Below, in pieces: positions 18,201 to 29,350 of a stretch of 64,000 nucleotides of DNA (position 1 is the stretch's first letter; every line of letters starts with the position of its first letter). The notes below the pieces were generated by a model. It was given only the letters and a program-made list of their open reading frames with translations. It did no database searches and was not told the DNA's origin. The translations under genes and the position numbers were made by a program. Source of the DNA: Aquilaria yunnanensis (lineage: Eukaryota > Streptophyta > Magnoliopsida > Malvales > Thymelaeaceae); assembly GCA_039654915.1 (NCBI GenBank), contig CM077593.1:77666501-77730500 (forward strand). The letters are read 5' to 3'.

Positions 18201-21049
18201 CATTGCCGAGGTACCCGAAACTAAAGGCACATCTTGGGACCTTGCAAATGATGAACCTGGGTGGACATTATTCATCGATGGAGCCTCAAGATCTGAACAT
18301 CAGGGAGCCAGAGTAGTTCTCCGTAGACCCAAAGGTATGGAAGCCTCAAAGTCCATCAAATTTGGTTTTAATGTCACCAATAACGTTGTAGAATACGAAG
18401 CCCTCATAGTAGGCTTATGATTGGAAAAAATAGTTGGTGTGAGAAATCTTAAGGCCCATAGTGACTCTTAACTGGTGGTCCGACAGATGACAGGGGACTA
18501 CGAGGAAAAAGACCTGAACTTGGTGAAGTACCATAATCTCGTGAAGGGACTCATTTAAGAGTTTAATAGGGTACAGATAGAAAATGTACCCAAATGAGAT
18601 AATGTGGAAGCGGATATTTTGGAAAAATCTAAGCAGTTCACTGAGATACTAGATTGCCCAAGCATAGTAGTATTAGCCTTCATAACTTTGGAGAAAGGGT
18701 GGAAGGTGTTAGTGTTATGCCCAAAAAGCCAATCATGAGATGATTGTATTTTTGCACATTGAGTCATGATATTTTATTGAGGCATTAATCCAGTAATTTT
18801 GTTTGTTGTTTTGTTTCTGCGTAACATAATAAACATAATTGTAACCCTAGAATATTGATATTCTTAAACGTCCCTAGTCTAGTATTATTGTGGAGCGGGT
18901 TACAATAATACATAATGACTAGCATATGTGGAGACTAATATGAGATATGTAGTCTACATATGGGTACAAGTTGGAGAACTTGTGTACTGGACCGACCCAC
19001 CATGAGAACACTTCATGGATCGTTATATGAGTGTCATAAGATATTCTCATAGTGATCATGGTATATGTAGTCCTTCGACCTAAGATCATCAAGGTTTCCT
19101 ACATGTGAGTCACATACTTTGATACTTTCCTTTGTTGCTCGTAACTAAGTGAACTTGAAGGAGGTCATTGGGTATGTCACATATCATGCAGAGGGATTTG
19201 TATGATCAAGATGGGATTTGTCCCTCCTATGTAACGGGAGTGATATCTTCGGGCCCCATGATAGAGTGAGACTTAGAAAATGCATGGCCATGCTCCGATG
19301 AGTTGATATACGATATCAATGTCATCAGTTTAAGTTGGTCTACTCGGTAATCAAGAAACCAAAGATTGGGCTATACGAAAGTGACACATTCCATGTCTCG
19401 TGCTTAGTCTTGATATCTTGGACAAAGGGACAATGGCATATATCGGTGATGATCATAAAGGTTTAGTCGATTCACCGACAATCTTGTCACTTGGGTAGCC
19501 TCCTTGCCCTAGCCTCCCAAAAGGACAGCCGCACTCTTCTCTTGCAATTCCTTGGAGGACGCAAGCTAGCATTGCGAGCGCAAGAGAAACGCATCTGCCG
19601 GGACGTGGTGGAAGCGTGGTGATCCCGAGAGGCTCGTGTGGATACCATAGAGAGCCTGAACACGTAAACTGTTCAGGTTTTGTGATTCGACTCTATAGTT
19701 GAGTGAAAGATCTCAACCAAAAATTAGGTATGAAAATTTTTGAACACCTGGTTTACCCCGTTTCACTTGGATTCTGGAGGGTTTTGGTTAAATTCCGCTG
19801 CGCTGTTTGGCTCCCGAAACCCATCAGAAGGATCCAATTAAAGAATATCTCGTGACTTTGAAATTGCCTGAAGACCCTCTAGAGGCGGTGAAGGTACGAA
19901 GGTGCTTGGGTAGATACTTCCTAATCAGAGGATAATTGTACCGATAGGGGTACATAAGCCCATTGTAGAGGTGCATCAGTGAAAAAGACATCGAGATAGT
20001 TCATGAAGGGGCTTGTGGGTCTTACATCGGGACTAACGCCCTTACTAGGATACTACTTTGGAAGGATATTTCTGGCCTACTTTAAGAAAAGATGCAGGGC
20101 AGTTTGTCAAGAAATGTGACAAGTGCCAGAGATATGCACCCATCTAAAGAAATACCCTCGGAGGTGATAACTTCGGTGAACTACCCTTGCCCCTTCACTG
20201 TTCGGGGTATCGACCTCATTATGCCTCTCCCAACGGCTCCAGGAGGAGTGAAGTTCTGCGCAGTCGCAGTGGATTATTTCACTAAATAGATTGAGGTAGA
20301 GCCTTTTGGCAGCAATTTCGGCAAAGGACATACAGAGATTTGTATGGAAGAACATCATATGTAGATTCATCATGCCAAGGGTGATAGTAGTGGATAATGG
20401 TTCCCAATTCACTGGCAAAGGATTTCAAGAATTCGTAACCAACCTCGGGGTAAAATTGCACTACGCCCCAGTTGCCTATCCTCAGAGCAATGGACAAGTT
20501 GAAATGTCTAATAGGACAATAAAAGATGGTCTGAAAAAGAGGTTGAAATAGGCAAAGGGAAAATGGCCGGGAGAACTCCCAAGCATGCTATGGAGTTACC
20601 GAACAACGCCTAAAAGAGCTACTAGAGAAACACCTTTCACACCTGCCTTTGGTACTGAGACCATCATCCTTGTCGAAGTCATACAACCATCTATTAGAAT
20701 ACAAGTGTTTAATAAAGAGGGGAACAACCTCAGTCTAAAAGCTAACTTAGACATGATTGACGAACATAGAAAGATGGCTGAACTCAGAAGAAAAGCCTTT
20801 CAGCAATGGGTAGCCATTGCCACAAACTCTCATGTCAAACCTAAAGGGATCAAGAAAGGAGAACTTACTCTCCGAAAGGCTGAACTAGAGCCCCGAAGAC
20901 CATTTCATCAGGAACTTCGGGCAAATTGGGAAGGACCTTATTTGGTCCTTGAGGAAGTTTGGCCAGGAGTCTATAATCTTGGAAATACCGAAGGAGAATA
21001 GTTGAAGAACACATGGCATTTTGACTCTTTGAAAAAATTCTACACTTAG
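15254..21049 (+). pseudogene. Element B gag-pol, decayed, split by a solo LTR
   Basis: The relic starts mid-gag (EVTL..TTWYNSLPPGT at about 15,255-15,310). It shows the CHHC zinc knuckle (about 15,850), the protease (IDDGLNA near 16,270, with GSN changed to GLN), RT (CIDFQNVNDACPKDSYPLP near 17,105) and the degenerate RNase H. The second RNase H (FIDGAS near 18,272) is followed by the integrase (VDNGSQF near 20,390 and PQSNGQVEMSNRT near 20,480). It ends FYT with a stop at 21,047-21,049. Many stops and frameshifts are present, and the catalytic YVDD region is damaged near 17,400. An LTR insertion at 18,707-19,826 separates WK from DPIKEYL. It is a sister of element A and is non-functional. 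Confidence 0.9.
18707..19826 (+). mobile_element. Solo LTR inside element B pol (TSD GAAGG)
   Basis: This 1,120-bp insertion starts TGTTAGTGTTATGCCC and ends CCCGAAACCCATCA, flanked by GAAGG at 18,702-18,706 and 19,827-19,831. Removing it rejoins the pol frame (WK to DPIK). A related 1,318-bp copy lies at 60,166-61,483. There is no PBS, coding part or second LTR, so it is a solo LTR, probably of a Ty1/copia-type element (family not certain). It lacks about 300 bp present in the other copy, including the TATA-like tract. Confidence 0.85.
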
Positions 21050-21059
21050 AATGCTCCAA

Positions 21060-21270
21060 AGAAGGCTAACCGAATACGGTTGCTTCCAAAAGTACAGGAT
21101 TTACATCGTACAAGTTTTGCTGAACATGGTCGACCGAATATGGTTGATGCCGAAAGTACTTAAGTGTTTTTGAACGAACAAATTTTCCAAATATGGTTAA
21201 CCAAATGTGGTTTATTCCAAACATGGTTACCGAAATATGGTCAAATCTGTTCTTAAGACACTTAGAATTA
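21060..21270. repeat. Imperfect repeats between pol and antisense gene of element B
   Basis: Repeats of CCGAATAYGGTTGMT..CCRAAAGTAC occur near 21,070, 21,132 and 21,185-21,245. They are related to those at 707-1,190 in element A. They lie in the same convergent spacer but differ from the palindromic repeats of E1 and E3. Confidence 0.55.
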
Positions 21271-21528
21271 TATCCATAACTTACCGAAGATAATCAAACG
21301 TTACCTTCAGCAAAGGCTAAGGTTGAAAATCCTTCGTAGAATTTGTTAAGGATGTTACACGATCAAAGGTACTGAGCCTTATTATACCAAATATGGTGAA
21401 TTAGTTAAAGATGGTTGAAATAATGCCGAAGTCACAGCCATTGTGGGCTTCGCCAAAATTTTGTTAGAAAAGTTTCATCGAAGAAGAAAGAAGTGCAAAA
21501 TACAGCAAAAAAAAAAAAGGAATCAACC

Positions 21529-23979
21529 CTACTGGTTGTTTTCAACATCTTCAGGGACCTCGGCATTTTCACCCTCAAAATCTTCATCTTCGGCTTCATC
21601 CACAGCCTCATTATTGACATCCATAGCCGAGGGAGGAAGGGCAAGAAAGTTGAAAAACTCAATCTTCAACCATGCTGAGGATGGTCCCTCGGGGATGTCA
21701 AGTGCTTTCAAGAAGGATAGATTGAGGTCACGATAATGGGAGACGACTTGATGACGGGTGAGGCAGAAGCCATCTTGAAATGAGGACTTCGTTGCCTCAT
21801 CTGACTTAACCTTCTCAACCTTTAAATCCTCCAGCTCTTTCTTCAAGGCCTCAACTTCCTTTTTTGCCTTCTTCTTCTTATTCTTTTTTTCCTTCTTCAG
21901 TCGCTCAATCTCGGTGATGAATTTGGCATTGCACTCTAGCAACTTATTGAGGTTAGCTACCATATCTTCTTTTTCCATCCAAAGGGCCTCCCCCTCCGAG
22001 GTCAACTCGACAACCTTTACTCCGCAGTCAGATATTTTTTAGGAGCATTCATCAAGGAGCCTCCTCTGGCTCTCCAACACTTCCTGGCAAAGCTTGGCCA
22101 GGTCCTCCCTTACAATCTTGTTGAGCTCGCCGTATTTCATGACCGAGCTTGAAAATAATTCTTTGGCCTTGGCTAAGTTCTCCTTTGACTAACCTCGAAT
22201 AGAAGACTGTTTCGCAGCCCAAGCCCGAAAGTACCCTCTATATCTAAGTAGCTACATGTGGAAACCACCTAATACGAGCTCCAGCAACTTGAAGATTTTG
22301 AAAAATCAAAATTTTTCAAAGCACTAAATGTTACCTTGGCAGCATGCTTGGACATCCGAGCTAAAAGGACCTCCTTATTCAGGCATTCCTCGAACAAAGT
22401 CTAGAAGGTGGCATTGGCCATGATGCTCCTCGCCATCTAAGGAACCATCTCCTGGCAATCCTCAAAGAATAAGTCAATATCCTCGATAAAGGTCCAGAAG
22501 GGCTCCCTCAGGACCTTGTCCTTCGGGATCTTTGAGTCTCGAACTGCCCTTTTTTGATGATGATCTATCATCCACAACGCCTAGGCCCTTTCCTCTGCAA
22601 AATCATGTTGAAGTTCCTTTGTTACATTATCTCTTAGCCATTCATCTACAAGGTCTAGAATACTGAAAAATCCAAAGTTCATATATGAATGGCTAAGAGA
22701 CAAACCTGGTGGAAGTTTAGCACCCTCTTCGTCAGATTGATTGACATCCAGTACTTCGGTAAGAATATCCTTACCCTTCCTTGTTCGTGTCTCTTAGGCC
22801 TCTTCGACTGAAATCTCCCCCAAACAAAGCCCCCAATGTCTCGACAGCAACATTGGGACTTAAAGGGTTTAAGTAGATGGCCGGTTCCAAGGATGGGTCA
22901 GCACACATAGGCATTTGGTCAAGCACCTCAACTTGGTCTTCAAGGGGAGGGGGAAGGGAGTCCTCCTTAGTTTTCTTCAACTTCAGTGCTGAAAATGGTC
23001 CAACTAGCACCTTTTTTCTCTTTGGCTCCTTTTTCTTCTGCTGTTCCCCTTTCCCAGCTTGGTCAAGGAACAAGCTCTTGTAAAAAGCTGTAGACTTGTT
23101 GCCCATCTCTACAAAAGAGAAGATATCAGTGTAAGTATCAAAACTCTAAGACTATGGTTTTAGGAATAGCTTACTTTCTACAAGGCTGGGATAGGAGAGT
23201 TCTTCAAATGAGCTGAACAAGCCACGCCTTTTTCCTAACCACCAAGGGCTTCGGCATATCTTGGTCTGTGACATGTTCGGTAATAACCCCAAGCTCCCGA
23301 AGAACCTCCTCGGTCATAAAGCTCCATCTAATGGGAAAGGGGTAGAGAGAGTGCAAAGGTGCTTGCACATCCCAATCCGCGATAGCATGAATACGGCTGT
23401 CGAACTCTTCAAACTGAGACTCCAATTCAAGAGTTAACAGCTTCCTAAAATCCACTACATCGGTTGACAGTGTACCTGAAGCCCATTGAGTTGGGAGGTC
23501 TTTCCACTTATCATCAATCTCCATGAAAAAGTACTTATTCTGCCACCCTTGCCAGCTATCTTTGGTGCTGAAAGTGAAAGTAAATTTTTTGCTACCAAAT
23601 CCCCGAGGAAGCAAAAAGTAAAATTCACCCTTCCGGTAGGATGAACTCCATACATGCACAGGAAGGCATTGAAGTAGGCATAGGAGTTTAAAGGCATCTG
23701 ATTGATGGCTATGCCGTGAAAATGGCAAAATTCTGAAACCACCTTCGGTGGTGGATAGCAAAGACCCACCTTCAATTACGCTCTGAAGATGGTAATCTCC
23801 TTCAAACGAAGAAGGTAGCTCAATTCATTATGAGCGGGCAACCTAACTTTTCAATAAGAAGGAAGAAAAAATTTGAGCTCCCACTATGCCAACTTCTCTG
23901 ACATCATGTAGCTCAAATGAGAGTCAAAAGGAAGCCAACTCTTGGGAAAAGCTATAACTGTGGCTTATTCAGATGACAT
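21529..23979 (-). pseudogene. Element B antisense gene, decayed
   Basis: From the ATG at 23,979 (MSSE) the minus strand carries the same gene as E1 3092-5315: KSWLPF, then ITIFRA followed by a TAA (23,776-23,778), LKVGLCYPPPKVVSEFCHFHGIAINQ, FYFLLPRGFGSKKFTFTFSTKDSW and LYPFPIRWSFMTEEVLRELG. A basic exon-2 region lies near 22,990-23,100 and a Lys/Glu-rich coiled coil near 21,800-21,990. The frame ends with VPEDVENNQ and a stop at 21,529. Frameshifts near 23,640-23,700 and several stops make it non-functional. Introns corresponding to those of E1 are expected but were not all delimited. Confidence 0.8.
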
Positions 23980-24224
23980 CTTCGTTGACTAAGACATTAA
24001 CCTCAGATAGATGGAGGAAAGAAAAAAAATGGGAAGAAGATTAACAACTTTGGAAGGAAACCCACCTATTCGGTAAACTAATGAACTTTGGGAACCACCG
24101 CAAAACTTGTCAAAAATTGCTCCACCACAGACACCGCCACAAGGAAATGATGGAGAGTGAAAAGAAGAAAGAAAGCAATAAGGATGGAAGCAGAAGAGTG
24201 AGCAAACTCTAAAGGGAAAAAGGC

Positions 24225-24230
24225 TTTATA
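24225..24230 (-). promoter_or_regulatory. TATA box of the element B antisense gene
   Basis: TATAAA on the minus strand, about 250 bp before the ATG at 23,979. It is in the conserved position seen in E1, E3 and A. Confidence 0.5.
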
Positions 24231-24828
24231 TGGACCGAATGAGGTTGGTGAAGTGTTGCCATAATAACCCTTTGCAAGCGAAGGGATGTAACTGATGTAA
24301 CGGATGTGACGGATCGCTAATAAACTAAAGACACATGTCGCACGACGTGAAATCCAAGGGCATACCTTCTAACACTAGCAGGCCTATCTTGCCTAAACCA
24401 AAGTTACATGATTGCTCGGCCATGACATAGGACGGTTCGCTGGTAGAAGGCAGAGATAAGAAATTCTAAGGAGAGATGTCCCCTCGCCTCCGAAGGTATA
24501 ACCTCACTAGAACTGAGTGTTCGGCTAAAGGATATAACCCAACTCCTTAAAAATATGAAGGTATGACTTTGTTGAAAGAAAGAAGTTAATTCAGAACAAC
24601 ATCCTGATCAAGGGCCCAAATTCCAGAGAATGGAGCACAAATGAGGAACCCCCGTGAATGCCAAAAATGCAACTTCAGAAAAAGAAAGCGTTTCAACTCA
24701 ATGAGCTAGCAGAAGCAAGTTCTTTCACCAACGACAACTTTAGCTACCCAAAAAAGCAAGATTTCCATGTTGTGCACTTGAGTGATTAGCGCCAAAGATG
24801 CAACTACGGCTTCTCCGAGGGGCGCATG

Positions 24829-24850
24829 TGATAGCCGAAGGGCTATCGCC
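24829..24850 (+). repeat. Stub of the element B 3' LTR
   Basis: The sequence begins TGATAGCCGAAGGGCTATCG, identical in type to the LTR start of E3, and follows a PPT-like GAGGGG and a CATG. Similarity stops after about 22 bp. The following GAGACCTCCTAAC could be U5 sequence joined by an internal deletion, but this is uncertain. Confidence 0.65.
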
Positions 24851-26250
24851 CATGAGACCTCCTAACTATCGGCATAACAAAAAATGATTACTACATAAAG
24901 AGACGATCTCTCTAGTGACTTGTAGAGTACTGGATGCAAAAAAAACCTCTTTGATGAAAAAAAACTAAGAAAAATCTCCCAATATTGTCATTGACTCACC
25001 ATATATCCTTTTTTGGCAAAAGGAAAAAAAATAAAAGAAGATAAGATAAGTATGACAGCCCCAATATACAAACTTCCCACACCCTATTTGATCTATGACT
25101 CCTATACATAATGGACCAATCAACCACCTTTAACATAGAGCATGTACTCCATGAGTACCTCAGAATGGCACCATTTCAAATGCCAACATGATAAGCTATA
25201 TAAGAACAATTATGATGCTATTGGAGCTCTTATAAGCTTATCTCAACATAAAAAGCGTTGTCATGACAAGATTCATCCACATCTTTAGCTTAGGTTAGTT
25301 AGAGTTTATGACAGTAACATAAGTTACTTGTTCCTTTGTTAGATTCATTTTACCCTTTTGGTTGCAATTACATTTAGTTTGTGGGTTTAGCTACTGGTGA
25401 CCAGTTCTAGCATTCAAGTTATGGAATTATTGGACAAGTGATATTAGTGGATGAAGGATCAAAGATATGGAAGTAAATAAGATATGGATAGTTGTAAGGT
25501 TGGGCTACTCAGATTGAGTTAGGTTAGTATATTTTTCTGACAAAAATTTGACATAATCTCTAAATTTTTGTGACTGTTTCATTTTTTTTTTGTTATGCTC
25601 ATCATACACTATCATTTATGGTAGTGTCTAGAATAGGCTACTATTTGTGTTAGTATACAGTGTTATACATTTCTTTTTCATTGTTTATATATAGGACATT
25701 GTCTGTTCTCCACCTACCCTAAAAGGAAAAATCTTTAACCTTGTTTTGTAGATTCTTTTGCACATTGTGGTAGTCTAATTGGCATTATGTTGGGCCAAAT
25801 ATGTGTTGGCATATAATTAATTGGAGCCAAAAATATTACTGTATGTTTTTTTTTCCCAAAGATATACATCTAGTAATGTGAAATTATTCTTCTTTCACAA
25901 AACTAAGACCAACCTAATTAAACCAATATGATAAATTAGAAAAATTATATTTAAATATTTTTAAAGTTATTTTCATAATCTTGAAATTGATTATGTAGCC
26001 TTCAAAACCATTAGTTTTCCCCAATTTATCTTTATATGGATCATGTCACTTAATGCTTATATCCAACAATTTTATTTTTGTTTTCCTACAACTATGCACT
26101 TATGTTGATTAATTGTGCAACATATTATCCATGGGAACTTGAAGATTTGAATCATTAAAATCATTTATGCACTTAATTACATACTTTTAGTAATATAAAA
26201 AATTAACCTGTACATTGTATGGGGCAAAAAACTAGTTTTGTAATAAAAGA
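24851..26250. other. Gene-free AT-rich stretch
   Basis: I see no open frame with recognisable motifs, no RNA gene and no clear repeat boundary. Base composition drops sharply in GC compared with the Tat elements on the left. Confidence 0.5.
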
Positions 26251-29200
26251 GCAACTAGTGGTTTATAGTAGGAAAATATTTGATAGCAAATGCTTATAAT
26301 TGTGGCATACTAGTAAAAAAAAATTGGTGGCAAAAAGTAGGCAAGAAACTTTCCTACCAAATTGGGTACATTATATGATGAATGTTGTGACTAATGTGAG
26401 TTGGTGGCAATATAATCAATTGAACTAGTGGACAGTATTAATAATATCCAAAAGCTCTCTCTTTTGAAAAAAGAGAATATTAATGTTATACCAGCCGCTA
26501 GTAGTAATTTAGTGGCAACATCTACCTATATAAATATCTTTTCATAAACTCCTACGAAGATTCAATCCTTCTACTCCTTCATGAATTCTGTTTCAACTTT
26601 TAGATAGCTTTTCTCAAGTAAAGCATTTAACTTTACTGAATTTCAAGAAGAGTTATCGAATACAAATGTACATGGGTTTTTGAACATGCTAAAAAGATGT
26701 TTCTGAGCCTTGTGGGATGGTTGTGGGAACTTTCAAAATTTTCAGATACAATGAGATTGTTAAATATTAAATCAGGACATAACATGTCATACCCTTGTTT
26801 CAATAATGTACTCTCAACTATGATTTTAAATGTCCATATATTTTTTGTACATTCAAATGTACTAATTGATATTTTTTTAATAGAGTTACTTTTGATAACA
26901 GGCTATTGACCATGAGCAAATGACTTGCTCTTTTGCATGACATGCATGCGAGAAGTTGAAGACTGTGATGCACAAGACCCCGAAAGGCTACTATTAAAAA
27001 GTATTCTTAATTGTATCGCAGTAGAGACTTCTTGCTACTTCACCCTTAGCCACCTTTGTGGCAAGTCAACTAAAGTGAGATTCATTATGTTCTCATTTCA
27101 ACAATAAATTATTTTTAGTGAAGTCAGTAGCTGGAAAGTGAAACGAAAACAAGCAATAACTATGAACTGCTTTGTCCTAGCTCACTATTAGCCTAAGATG
27201 ATGGAATTTCACTAAGAGCAACTGGTATTATTTGAATTTTCTTTATAACTTATAAGTAACATATTATTATATACATGCATGTAGTAATAAATCTAATTAA
27301 TTGTTTCTTATTTTACATAGCATAGGGAGCTTGGCCAAGAACCTGCACTTCTTCAGATTTTCATTTGGACCCATGTCAGAAATGGCACAAATGAATCATT
27401 GATGAGAAGTCCAAGAGGGTTGCTATAAGTTTTTTTCAATAATAAGAAAATTATTATTGATCTGAAGAGTACAATTACAAGAATAAGGAAAATTTAATTT
27501 TTTGCAGCTATTTTATTGAGGGCTTTTGTAAGTGGTTTCATTATATGCATTTTCAATTTATGTTCAAGTCACAATTTTTTTACTTGTTGCCTATAAATGC
27601 ATTTGTATAGGTCATCCAAAATCCATCCTATCATTGATGAGGAAGAGTGAGACAGCAGCTAGGAACCCCTATGCTTTTGCTCAATATGGAATTGTTCTAA
27701 TGCAAAATCTAGATTTCCTTGTTACCTCGGCATCCTAGAAAACTTTTTTGTCCATTTATATATGTAGATCAGAAAATAGTACTTTTTGGTTCCAATAGAA
27801 AAATACTAGTTCAAAGGCCTTATATTAGATATATACTTACACTAGACTAAAGTGTATTTGCATTGTTGTTAGTTTGGAGCGTGGTTGAAGGATATATAGA
27901 ACTTGGGTACCTTATTGTAGATGATTGCTTAAGCATGGGTAGTGTGAATAAAATGTTATTATTATTTTTTTTTTTTGTTTCCTCAATCCTATATTGAAAT
28001 TGCATTACATGATTAGAGGATGCATCCTGGAATAAGAGGCTAGCGCTTAAATAGGAGATGTCAATGCAATTTTTTTCTTCTATATTTTGTTCTAAAATGA
28101 AAATTAGAAATGTATATTGGTATAGAAATATATGATAGTTAACTATTGAATGCTTTGAAGTACTATAGAGTGGCAGGAAACATTTGAATTATAATAATAT
28201 ACTTGTAAGTTTCGTTTATGATAAAGGTATTTTATGTTTAAGTTGCTGACTCCCATACATACTCCACTTTAAATTTGGTTTTGCGAAGATTGGTTTCCAT
28301 CATCATCCATGTTCTCACTATCCAATCATGTTTACTTATACGTCACAATTAGTGATGGATGATGATATATAAAATGCTTGTTAATAAATCCAATCAAGAG
28401 CATTGGTTTTCTTCATATGCATAAGAATAATACTCTTATTTATATGATACATGCCAATATCCCATTCTATTATTGCTTGTCAAGAAATTTTTGTTGTGGT
28501 GAGAATTTTTAGTATTGACTCTTAGCCTAAATAACAAAGCAGTTGTTTGTCATTGTAGGATGGGTACAAGAGTTGGAGAAGCAGATTAATAAGTCTAAAT
28601 GTTATTTTGCAGAGTAGTAGCAGCTTCAGAGTAGCAGCAGCATCATTTGGAGGATGAACAATGCCAACGATCTCGATGGATTATGACTTTAATGTATCTT
28701 GTCTAATATGTTGGTTGTTGTTTAGTTGTAAGACCTCTTATCTTCTAATATAATTCCATCAAACTTCATGTCATCCTCATCAAGATCAAGAGTAGGTTAG
28801 GCCAATGACATACCTATTTGCCAAATCAATGAGCAGGCAAATGGTGAAGGGGAAGAATGATGAACTACTTGGTTAGGTGTAGTATATTTTTGTATCATGG
28901 AAAATATTTAGTTTAGGTATATGTTCTTGAAACTTTACATGAGCTTTAAGATTTGCTATATATTTTAAGAAAAGAGGAGGCTTTAAGCCTAGTAAATATT
29001 TTGTCAATAGGGGAGCCCTTAGATGTAGTACTTATTTTGTCAAAAAAGGATCCTTTAGGCCTAGTATATTTTGTTGCAATATTGGGCTGAGTGGTAGAAG
29101 CTTAAAATGATTGTGCATATTCAAATCTTATGATTTAGGACTTATATTTTATAACATGTTATATTTTTCAATACACTTTTTTCACTATTTTAATAATCAG

Positions 29201-29350
29201 ATTGCAATTAAATGGTGCGAAAAAATTGAAGTGTAAAATAAGAAGCAACCATAATGGCACTATATACAAATCAAATCAACAAGTGAATATTCAGTCGAAA
29301 AGTAGTTGTACGGAGTGACAATTTTTTATGGCAATTGAGGTGACAAAGTT
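26251..29350 (+). mobile_element. Possible CACTA-type DNA transposon remnant
   Basis: Weak evidence. A GGTGGCAA-like motif recurs near 26,322, 26,401 and 26,511, and again at 31,905-32,050, as in subterminal repeats of CACTA elements. Near 27,330-27,410 the + strand reads ELGQEPALLQIFIWTHVRNG, resembling the 'ELGREP..EIF..THTRKG' region of plant En/Spm-type proteins. Near 28,565-28,660 a short coiled coil (VQELEKQINKSKC) follows, as such proteins often have. Stops abound and the terminal inverted repeats were not found. It could instead be other repeat DNA. Confidence 0.35.
27322..27420 (+). pseudogene. Fragment resembling a plant En/Spm transposase-associated domain
   Basis: About 33 codons read RELGQEPALLQIFIWTHVRN and continue with GTNESLM. 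The spacing of ELG.EP, IF and TH resembles the conserved C-terminal domain of plant CACTA proteins. It is flanked by non-coding sequence, so it would be a single decayed exon. A profile search is needed to be sure. Confidence 0.4.
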
